From CAYZJV01 sp964473245 (GTDB taxonomy: Bacteria > Spirochaetota > Spirochaetia > Sphaerochaetales > Sphaerochaetaceae): a stretch of DNA of 5,764 bases. Made by a program: the position numbers and the translations under genes. The DNA lies in NCBI GenBank assembly GCA_964473245.1, contig CAYYOL010000074.1:1-5764 (forward strand), read 5' to 3'. The stretch's first letter is position 1, and the number at the start of each line of letters is the position of its first letter. The notes beneath the pieces are model-generated. The model did no database searches. It was given only the letters and a program-made list of their open reading frames with translations, and had not been told where the DNA came from. Shown one piece after another: positions 1 to 5,214 of this stretch.

Positions 1-296
1 GCAGTCATCTGCCCCTGGTACGTAGAGTAGCAAAGCGCAGCACGAATACCCTTGAACTTGTTCGCCACAATCGACATACCGATACCCGTAGAGCAGATGA
101 GTATGCCTCGGTCTGCCTCCCCCTGCAACACAGCACGACACACCTGTGCAGCATAATGTGGGTACCGGACAATCTCAGTCGAATGCGATCCGACATCGAT
201 CACATCCACACCCCGCTCATCCAGATAGGCAGAGATCGCCTGTTTCAACAGAAACCCACCATGGTCATTTCCTATACACACACGCAACCTCTGCAT
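1..296 (-). CDS. rpiB: RpiB/LacA/LacB-family sugar-phosphate isomerase, 3' end missing
   Basis: The family interconverts aldose and ketose phosphates in the cytoplasm, classically ribose-5-phosphate and ribulose-5-phosphate; relatives act on galactose-6-phosphate, allose-6-phosphate or tetrulose phosphates. The 98 complete codons visible are the N-terminal two thirds of a usual ~145-150 residue protein. The N-terminal strand and loop read VCIGNDHGGF (residues 6-15; commonly GSDHAGF), and the active-site segment reads ICSTGIGMSIVANKFKGIRA (67-86), with C68 at the position of the catalytic cysteine. The region that would hold the C-terminal catalytic histidine lies beyond the window. The ATG at 296 follows the stop of the FAH-family gene by 5 bp, with AGGG a few bases upstream inside that gene's end, so translational coupling is likely. 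The true substrate cannot be read from this fragment; pairing with a keto-acid enzyme favours a catabolic isomerase over housekeeping RpiB. The family call is firm; the symbol is by family only. Confidence 0.9.
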   Translation of the reverse strand, partial: MQRLRVCIGNDHGGFLLKQAISAYLDERGVDVIDVGSHSTEIVRYPHYAAQVCRAVLQGEADRGILICSTGIGMSIVANKFKGIRAALCYSTYQGQMT

Positions 297-301
297 ATAC
301 C

Positions 302-1063
302 CTACCGCTCCCCTACCACACGATTTTTCAGCACACCAATACCAGCGATATGTACCTCGACAACATCGCCCGGTTTCATAGGCCCGATACCCGACGGCGT
401 ACCGGTAATGATCACATCCTGCGGATAGAGCGTCATAACCTGGGAAATGTAGCTCACCAGAAAAGCCGGCTTGAAAATCAAATTGCGTGTATTCGAAGAC
501 TGCACCACCCTCCCCTGCAGCTTCGTAGTGATATCCACCTGGTCAGGATCGATCTCATCGGTTATCACAGGACCGAGCGGACAAAACGTATCAAACGACT
601 TGGAGACCGTCCACTGCCCCTTCGGTGGCTGTAGATCACGGGCGGTCACATCGTTAGCACAAGTATACCCGAGAATATACTCATGAGCGGCCTCCTCGGA
701 GACCTTACTCGCCTGCTTGCCAATGACGATCGCAAGCTCGCCCTCGTAGTCGACACGCCCAGAGAGCGCCGGATGCACAACGGCATCGCCCGGTCCAATA
801 ACAGTTCCAGACGGCTTCATGAAGATAATCGGAGAGTCGGGAATCGGCAGATCGCACTCCAAAGCATGGTCTCGGTAGTTCAGACCGATACACACCACCT
901 TTGAAGGCTCACACGGAGCACAGAGTTGCACAGCATCCACCTGATAGCTAACCGAAGTCTCAGCATACGCAGTAAACGGTGAACCCTCAAGCAGGACAAC
1001 ACGATCATGTTTCACCAAGGCGAATCTGGGCTCATCTTGGTAGAGAAAACGGACGAATTTCAT
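302..1063 (-). CDS. Fumarylacetoacetate hydrolase (FAH) family protein, FAHD1/HpcE-like
   Basis: Members are Mg/Mn-dependent cytoplasmic enzymes that cleave C-C bonds or decarboxylate 2-keto acids, such as acylpyruvases, oxaloacetate decarboxylase, HpcE isomerase/decarboxylase and keto-deoxy sugar-acid hydrolases. The protein is 253 residues from the ATG at 1063. Visible motifs are the catalytic dyad in GLNYRDHALE (H66, E69), the metal ligands in DYEGELA (E107, E109) and ANDVTARDLQ (D138), the lysine in VSKSFD (K155), and the C-terminal TGTPSGIGPMKPGD loop (from about 220). All expected residues are present, so it should be active. A GTG at 1075 would add four residues, but GGAG lies 6 nt before the ATG at 1063, which decides the start. 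It is followed at 5 bp by the RpiB-type isomerase and preceded by 77 bp that may hold a promoter. The two enzymes together suggest sugar-acid or keto-acid breakdown ending in pyruvate (inference). Exact substrate unknown. Confidence 0.92.
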   Translation of the reverse strand: MKFVRFLYQDEPRFALVKHDRVVLLEGSPFTAYAETSVSYQVDAVQLCAPCEPSKVVCIGLNYRDHALECDLPIPDSPIIFMKPSGTVIGPGDAVVHPALSGRVDYEGELAIVIGKQASKVSEEAAHEYILGYTCANDVTARDLQPPKGQWTVSKSFDTFCPLGPVITDEIDPDQVDITTKLQGRVVQSSNTRNLIFKPAFLVSYISQVMTLYPQDVIITGTPSGIGPMKPGDVVEVHIAGIGVLKNRVVGER

Positions 1064-1087
1064 GGGCAGCTCCACTGTTTTTAGCCC

Positions 1088-1118
1088 ATACTGTGAGAGT
1101 TCTGAACGAAGTTGTCAA
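1088..1118 (-). promoter_or_regulatory. Candidate promoter for the FAH-family/isomerase pair
   Basis: A perfect -35 hexamer TTGACA (minus strand, 1118-1113) lies in the 77-bp gap after the diguanylate cyclase. The best -10 is poor: CAGTAT (1093-1088) at a 19-bp spacing, matching the consensus at three of six positions. It would start RNA near 1081, leaving an ~18-nt leader with the GGAG site. No terminator hairpin followed by a T-run is visible after the cyclase, so read-through from it is equally possible. Confidence 0.35.
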
Positions 1119-1140
1119 GAACTTGCTGACACAGCAGCCC

Positions 1141-2349
1141 CTACTCACCCTGATTTCGGTAATGCCGCCTCGTATCGAGGGCGCTATTGTCCTCATAGAC
1201 CACAATACGAGCCTTGCCCTGCGCCTTAGCCCGATAGAGAGCCTCATCCACACGATCCATCATCGTGTTCTCCCCGATACCCGGTTCCCAGACAGCCAGC
1301 CCAATACTCACCGTAAGATTCTTACCCGAATCGGTCTTGTGCCGCAACTCCGAGACTGCACGAAGAATCCGCTCGGCGATCCTGTAAGCCTGCACCTCGG
1401 TACAATCGGGAAGCAGAATAATGAACTCATCGCCCCCATAGCGGGAGCAGACATCGGTTGCCCGGGTATTGTGCTTGATCGCATTGGCAATATCGACCAG
1501 CACCGTATCCCCATATGCATGACCACGCGAGTCATTGATCTCCTTGAACCAATCCACATCGAGCATGAGCAGACAGAACGGATGCCGCTCTGCAGCCCCA
1601 GAGTAAACCAGCGCATGCAGACGCCTGTTGTAGTATCGCCTAGAAGCAAGACCGGTCAAGTAGTCTGTAAAGGAGGCCTTGTGGATCACTCGCATGGCAT
1701 GAGCCATACCGACTGAGGTGAGGACGATCAGCGCAAAGAAACTCAAGAACACAATGGTGTTCATCCGCTTCGTCAACGACTGCAAGCTCTCAGCCGAGAA
1801 ATCGACACCCACCAGACCGAGCACTGTATGATCAGCGGGATCGATTATCGGGGCATAGGCGGTTATGTACGCACCCCAGACGGGATCCTCGATCAACTTT
1901 GTGACCGCATGGACTCCCTGGATGAACGCATCTCGCTCCACAGCTTGCATGGCGTCTGTCTCACCGATAGGAGAAAATTTTGGGTGCTCAGGGTCCGTTC
2001 CATCGAACACATAGGCTACAGTCTGTGAATCGATCCACTTCTCGGTTAAAATGAAATCGGCCTCGGTCTCCTCCTGTATCCGCTTCAAAAGCGCATTCAT
2101 CTGTTCATAGTAGTAACGATCGTAGGACTCCCGCTCGTAGTCATCTACTTGCACGAGCGAACTGTAGGAGTCTATGTCCTGACTTATCACCACTTCTGCA
2201 TTCGCAGCAATGATGGCGGCTCTGGTTTGCAACTCGCTTAAGATCGCATTTCTATAACTCATGGTTATTACAGTGGCAGGAATTGCCATAAGTAGTGAGA
2301 TGAGCAGCAAGCTGAAAACCAGTTTCACGATCTGTGGGTTGCGCCTCAT
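1141..2349 (-). CDS. Membrane-anchored diguanylate cyclase with extracytoplasmic sensor and GGDEF domain
   Basis: A 402-residue protein predicted to make c-di-GMP from two GTP. Order: a first membrane helix (about 9-30), a ~165-residue extracytoplasmic region (31-197), a second helix (about 198-216), then a cytoplasmic GGDEF domain (about 225-386). The periplasmic part ends with VWGAYITAYAPIIDPADHTVLGLVGVDFS (158-185), the style of Cache-type ligand-binding domains, so it probably senses a small molecule. Catalytic features are complete: FTDYLTGLASRRYY, LDVDWFKEIND (metal ligand D264), and RYGGDEF with GGDEF at 305-309. RATD (296-299) sits at the RxxD inhibitory-site position, so product feedback is expected. 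The ATG at 2349 is preceded by a G-rich GGGGG stretch 4 nt upstream, a weak ribosome site. No EAL domain. Upstream lies repeat copy 1, whose end may supply a -35 element. Family and activity are confident; the ligand is unknown. Confidence 0.95.
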   Translation of the reverse strand: MRRNPQIVKLVFSLLLISLLMAIPATVITMSYRNAILSELQTRAAIIAANAEVVISQDIDSYSSLVQVDDYERESYDRYYYEQMNALLKRIQEETEADFILTEKWIDSQTVAYVFDGTDPEHPKFSPIGETDAMQAVERDAFIQGVHAVTKLIEDPVWGAYITAYAPIIDPADHTVLGLVGVDFSAESLQSLTKRMNTIVFLSFFALIVLTSVGMAHAMRVIHKASFTDYLTGLASRRYYNRRLHALVYSGAAERHPFCLLMLDVDWFKEINDSRGHAYGDTVLVDIANAIKHNTRATDVCSRYGGDEFIILLPDCTEVQAYRIAERILRAVSELRHKTDSGKNLTVSIGLAVWEPGIGENTMMDRVDEALYRAKAQGKARIVVYEDNSALDTRRHYRNQGE

Positions 2350-2392
2350 GATACCCCCAGCGACAGACTTGGTTCATTGTGCCACGATATTC

Positions 2393-2421
2393 TTTATTTT
2401 TAAAGGGATTTTAAAACTCAA
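2393..2421 (-). promoter_or_regulatory. Possible promoter for the diguanylate cyclase, -35 in the repeat end
   Basis: On the minus strand TTGAGT (2421-2416; four of six matches to TTGACA) is the very end of the left inverted arm of repeat copy 1. It is followed after 17 bp by AATAAA (2398-2393; four of six matches to TATAAT). RNA would start near 2386 and carry a ~37-nt leader to the ATG at 2349. Both hexamers are imperfect, the region is A/T-rich, and the call is tentative. Confidence 0.3.
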
Positions 2422-2785
2422 CCAGGGTAGATTGCCACATTTCCTCGTTCACCTGCCCTGCAGGCCCTTGGAATGCAGGTTTGAGTCAAAATGGCTACAG
2501 GGACCTCCTCGTTCGTATGCGTTTAAAGGCCATTCAGGGCAGGCTGTATACTCTGAGCCTGTGTATTATTTGCCTTTGTATATACTGCCCCACCCTTCAG
2601 AATGTAGCTACAATGCAGGTGAACGAGGAAGTTCGTACACCATAATCCACGCTGTAGTGCAGCCTAGACACCTAGCATGCATATCGGTGTGGATATGTGG
2701 CAATCTACCCTGGTTGAGTAGTAAACTGTTACACGCAGGGTTGAGCTTTTTCTAGGTGTATAGCATGCTGCCTCTGGCGCTCAAC
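2412..2785. repeat. ~370-bp structured repeat, copy 1
   Basis: This stretch matches 5196-5560 in the same orientation. My hand alignment gives about 27 substitutions plus one 3-base gap over ~370 bp, or roughly 92-93% identity. The shared block begins abruptly at TAAAACTC on the left and fades out at GCTCA on the right. Inside lie a perfect 25-bp inverted repeat (2416-2440 with 2695-2719), a 16-bp inverted repeat (2441-2456 with 2615-2630), and a side stem ATCCAC/GTGGAT (2645-2650 with 2689-2694). About 66 bp of conserved sequence follows the outer right arm and includes GTTGAGC and GCTCAAC, a weak terminal hairpin. No transposase and no clear target duplication are seen. A plus-strand reading frame is open throughout and ends at 2755, but nothing in it looks like a protein family. 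Candidates: non-autonomous mobile element or large structured RNA. Confidence 0.9.
2416..2719. repeat. Outer 25-bp perfect inverted repeat of copy 1 (span including both arms)
   Basis: The left arm 2416-2440 starts ACTCAACCAGGG and ends GCCACAT. The right arm 2695-2719 starts ATGTGGC and ends CCTGGTTGAGT, its exact reverse complement with no mismatch. The span is 304 bp. The left arm runs straight into the left strand of the inner 16-bp stem, while the right arm is separated from the inner stem by 64 nt that form their own side hairpin. Folded, this is a three-way junction and not a simple hairpin. Confidence 0.9.
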
Positions 2786-2791
2786 ATCGTG

Positions 2792-2797
2792 TATACT
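2792..2797 (+). promoter_or_regulatory. Candidate -10 box for the small membrane protein gene
   Basis: TATACT (five of six matches) lies just outside the right end of repeat copy 1. The corresponding -35 region (2769-2774, TGCCTC) is poor. Initiation near 2804 would place the ribosome site GGAGG (2804-2808) at the very start of the transcript. The surrounding 14 bases (2790-2803) also occur inside the repeat at 2545-2558. An alternative is transcription starting within the repeat. Confidence 0.3.
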
Positions 2798-2813
2798 CTG
2801 AGCGGAGGTCCAT

Positions 2814-3257
2814 ATGAAGAGAGTTCAGATAGCCGTACTCGTGGTACATCTCATAGTCGGAGTCGGAGCATTAGCCGGTGGTCTCGCGGCAATACTCGAC
2901 CCGATCGAACCGCTCGGCTCACCAGTTTCGCTTCTTGAGGGATCTCCCTTCTCCTCCTACCTCATACCCGGCCTTGTGCTGTTCACCCTCTTCGGCATTG
3001 GCAACATGATCGGAGCACTGCTGACCCTCCGAGCGCATCCGAAGCATGCCTACCTGCTGGGAGTCCTTGGCGGTGCCATGATGATCTGGATCGTCGTCCA
3101 GGTACTGGTTATCAAGGCCATCGTGTTTCTCCATATCCTCTTTTTCTGCATTGGCCTATTCCAGGTTGCCGTGCTCATGCACGACGAGTACCGAAGGCAA
3201 CTGGACATACACCTTCTCCTTGGCAGATCAAGAAACAGCAAATTTGACAACCGGTAG
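2814..3257 (+). CDS. Small four-helix membrane protein of unknown function
   Basis: A 147-residue integral membrane protein that I do not recognise. Four hydrophobic helices are clear: about 5-27, 49-71 (with GIGNMIGALL), 78-100 (starting YLLGVLGGAMMIW) and 101-121. A charged segment TLRAHPKHAY joins helices 2 and 3, and the C-terminal 25 residues are polar and basic (HDEYRRQLD...GRSRNSKFDNR), probably cytoplasmic. The loop between helices 1 and 2 (28-48) is rich in Pro, Ser and Leu. The start is well supported by GGAGG at 2804-2808, five bases before the ATG. There is no catalytic motif, and nothing that marks it as a transporter or sensor. It stands alone on its strand between repeat copy 1 and the convergent second GGDEF gene, whose stop is only 11 bp away, so the two transcripts probably overlap at their 3' ends. 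It is real as a gene; the role is open. Confidence 0.85.
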   Translation: MKRVQIAVLVVHLIVGVGALAGGLAAILDPIEPLGSPVSLLEGSPFSSYLIPGLVLFTLFGIGNMIGALLTLRAHPKHAYLLGVLGGAMMIWIVVQVLVIKAIVFLHILFFCIGLFQVAVLMHDEYRRQLDIHLLLGRSRNSKFDNR

Positions 3258-3268
3258 CCAAGTGGCGC

Positions 3269-4125
3269 TCAACGAGGAGTCGAAACGACACGATTTCGCC
3301 CCTCCTCCTTGGCACGATAGAGGTTCTGATCGACCAGCTTGAACAGCTCATTCGCCGATTCGGTCGTTTGCACATATGCTACACCGAAACTCGCAGTGAT
3401 ATGAATTTCGTGTGCAAAATCTGTAGAGGCTATACGCTGGCGAAGCTCCTCGGCTAGGAGCACACCATCTCGCTCGGTGAAGATCAGAAACTCCTCGCCA
3501 TCCCACCGAAAACCGATCTCCTCTGGTGTAAGGCTCCCCAGAACCAGGGATGCAAGCTCCCTGAGCACCTGATCTCCCACCTGGTGTCCATACTCATCGT
3601 TGATCTGCTTGAACCGATCAAGATCGAACAGGATCGCCGAGGTATAGGAAAAGGAAGAGGGAGGCCAGTTGTTTCCGTGGTTNNNNNNNNNNNNNNNNNN
3701 NNNNNNNNNNNNNNNNNNNNNNNNNNNNNNNNNNNNNNNNNNNNNNNNNNNNNNNNNNNNNNNNNNNNNNNNNNNNNNNNNNCCGTAGAGGATAGCCAGA
3801 TAGATGGTAGGTATGCTGTACAAGGTCCCCTCGAACCAGATGATCCGCGTAAGTGCCACTATCATAGCAACGAATGGGGGAACCAGCTCCATAATCGAAG
3901 CAGGCAGTGCCGATATTCTATGTACACGACGCTTCACGGGAAGCAGAGGAGGAAGACGAAGAAAAACAGCCCTGCACTCAGCAGATAGATCAGTTGTGTC
4001 CGGCTCCCATGGCTGCTCACCAGTAGCCCGTATAGCAGCTGCTCCACGGCAAGGATTCCAGAAACGATCATCGAGGCGTGAATATTTCTCATGGTTTTCC
4101 CAAGTACCGGCTGTGTCGCATCCAT
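3269..4125 (-). pseudogene. Multi-pass membrane GGDEF protein, frameshifted and interrupted by an assembly gap
   Basis: The N-terminus is in one frame (4125-3934: MDATQPVL...AGLFFFVFLLCFP, two helices, then TGA). The next frame continues VKRRVHRISALPASIMELVPPFVAMIVAL...LAILY (two more helices) up to the N gap, and after it the GGDEF domain. One extra C in the CCC run (minus strand, 3940-3938) would join the frames as CFPVKRR, so a base-call error or recent one-base deletion near 3937-3975 is likely. After the gap come SAILFDLDRFKQINDEYGHQVGD, RWDGEEF, ITASFGVAYV and LYRAKEEGRNRVV. The signature is DGEEF instead of GGDEF/GGEEF, and the inhibitory RxxD position reads TPEE, so activity and feedback are doubtful. 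Start: ATG at 4125 lies just below a strong -10; ATG at 4092 (MRNIHAS) with GGGA upstream is an alternative. The domain opening (LTGLxNRR region) is hidden by the N run. It may be an intact gene once the sequence is corrected. Confidence 0.8.
3683..3782. other. Assembly gap of 100 N
   Basis: Exactly one hundred unknown bases, a conventional placeholder for a scaffold join of unknown length. It lies inside the second GGDEF gene, between its last visible membrane helix and the GGDEF core. The missing part should encode the linker and the start of the GGDEF domain, so the true gap may not be 100 bp and the reading frame across it is not assured. Confidence 0.98.
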
Positions 4126-4133
4126 GATAGGCG

Positions 4134-4142
4134 ATTATACCA
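4134..4142 (-). promoter_or_regulatory. Extended -10 promoter of the second GGDEF gene
   Basis: On the minus strand TGGTATAAT (4142-4134) is a perfect TGn extended -10 with consensus TATAAT. The -35 position has no good match, as is common for extended -10 promoters. Eight bases separate it from the ATG at 4125, so initiation at the usual distance (about 4127) would give a leader of about 2 nt, or about 35 nt if translation starts at the ATG at 4092. Confidence 0.65.
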
Positions 4143-4257
4143 GAATGTAGGACAATTATGCTATAAGAACCGTCTCGACCTGCCACCGTAGATCATGGGA
4201 GCACACCGGTATGCTGCAAAACGCTCGAAGTATAGGAGAGGATACACCAAACTCGCT

Positions 4258-4285
4258 TTCACAACCGGTCGGAATCGGCTATGAT
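4258..4285 (+). promoter_or_regulatory. Promoter of the EamA transporter gene
   Basis: TTCACA (4258-4263, five of six to TTGACA), a 16-bp spacer, and TATGAT (4280-4285, five of six to TATAAT). Eight bases then precede the ATG at 4294, which puts the expected start of RNA at about 4292 and leaves no room for a ribosome binding site. It is divergent from the promoter of the second GGDEF gene; the two -10 boxes are about 140 bp apart. Confidence 0.65.
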
Positions 4286-4293
4286 ACGCATCC

Positions 4294-5214
4294 ATGAACG
4301 AAGCGATCCACCCTCCACTGAAAAAGGACCAAGCCACCGTGTTCACCCACATTATCCTGACCCTCGTGGTCTCCAGCTGGGGTGTGAACAATATTGTCAT
4401 GAAGATAGGTTTCACCTATCTCACTGCTCCACAGTTCAGTGGTATTCGACTCCTCATGGTACTGCCATTCATGTTGTTTCTCGCTTTCTGCATGCCGAAT
4501 CGGATTCCATTCGAAAAGCAGGACTTCTGGCGTATCGTACTGGTTGGTGTGTTCGGACTTGGTATTTTCCAGATATTCTTCCCGATCGGTATCGATCGAA
4601 CCAGTGCGCCAGTAGGAGGCATCCTCATAGCGACCATGCCGATACAGGTGGCGCTCATCGCCGTGCTGTTTCGCCTTGAGCGACTCACTTGGCGAGCGGT
4701 GATCGGAATCGTGTTCACTGTGGTCGGGATTCTCCTTCTTTCGCTCTCCTCTTCGAATTCGGCTGTCGAGTCGAAATCGTCGATCATGGGAATTTTGTTC
4801 GTGGTATTTGCCGAGACCGGCTATGCTATCAACACGACCTTCCTCCGACCGTATATGAAGAAGTATCCTCCACTACAGGTCACCGGCCTCGCTATGGCTG
4901 TCTCGGTGATTCTGTTTTTGGCGGTGTTCTCTCCTCAGATACTTGCATTGCAATGGAGCGCCCTCCCTGCCACTGTCTGGGTCACTACTGCGTATTCGGG
5001 TCTTATCGCATTTTTGCTTTCTAATATCCTGTGGAATCTCTCCATACGAAAGATCGGCAGTACTCCGGTAGCCGTGTATGGGAATCTGCCACCGGTTGTT
5101 GTCATGGTTCTCAGTGCGATTATTTTCAAGGATATTATGACGCCCGTGCAGATGGTGGGGGCTCTGGTCATACTCTCTGGGGTAGTATTAGTAAATAAAA
5201 CTCAACCAGGGTAG
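4294..5214 (+). CDS. DMT-superfamily (EamA-type) ten-helix transporter
   Basis: A 306-residue inner-membrane protein with two EamA repeats (about 18-152 and 163-300), each of five helices, the normal length for the drug/metabolite transporter superfamily. These are usually exporters of amino acids, metabolites or drugs, or sometimes importers; the substrate cannot be read from sequence. Typical signatures are VVSSWGVNNIVMK in helix 1, the GIDRTSAPVGGILIATMPIQVALIAVLF segment of the first repeat (99-126), and IRKIGSTPVAVYGNLPPVVVMVLSAIIFKD (251-280) in the second, where the usual end-of-helix Glu is Asp280. No Shine-Dalgarno precedes the ATG at 4294, but a good promoter ends 8 bases before it, suggesting a leaderless mRNA. 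The last codons (KTQPG and stop) lie in repeat copy 2, right after the final helix, so the C-terminus was probably reshaped by the repeat without harming the fold. Family call is firm. Confidence 0.93.
   Translation: MNEAIHPPLKKDQATVFTHIILTLVVSSWGVNNIVMKIGFTYLTAPQFSGIRLLMVLPFMLFLAFCMPNRIPFEKQDFWRIVLVGVFGLGIFQIFFPIGIDRTSAPVGGILIATMPIQVALIAVLFRLERLTWRAVIGIVFTVVGILLLSLSSSNSAVESKSSIMGILFVVFAETGYAINTTFLRPYMKKYPPLQVTGLAMAVSVILFLAVFSPQILALQWSALPATVWVTTAYSGLIAFLLSNILWNLSIRKIGSTPVAVYGNLPPVVVMVLSAIIFKDIMTPVQMVGALVILSGVVLVNKTQPG

Noticed and set aside
979..1716. Long plus-strand reading frame opposite the cyclase and the FAH-family gene
   Set aside because: It is antisense to strongly recognisable protein families on both sides and its product has no family features.
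2261..2755. Plus-strand 164-codon reading frame spanning the start of the cyclase gene and repeat copy 1
   Set aside because: It overlaps the cyclase start on the opposite strand, has no ribosome site or recognisable domain, and most of it is the repeat.
2719..2755. TTGAGCTTTTTCTAG after the right arm as an intrinsic terminator
   Set aside because: The T-run has no G/C-rich stem directly before it; the 25-bp arm ends about 18 bases earlier.
2400..2790. Target-site duplication, integron attC site or CRISPR array explaining the repeat
   Set aside because: No flanking direct repeat fits either proposed pair of ends, the unit is far larger than an attC site with no integrase nearby, and there are no spaced short repeats.
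2775..3273. TGGCGCTCAAC at the end of repeat copy 1 and again at the 3' end of the second GGDEF gene
   Set aside because: An 11-mer match without extension on either side; a similar 9-mer also occurs inside the transporter gene. Probably chance.
3241..3275. Terminator between the convergent genes
   Set aside because: Only 11 bp separate the stops and no stem followed by a T-run is visible.
4117..4297. Eleven-base direct repeat CGCATCCATGA at both ends of the divergent promoter region
   Set aside because: Several 11-base matches are expected by chance in a window of this size; no further symmetry supports an operator.
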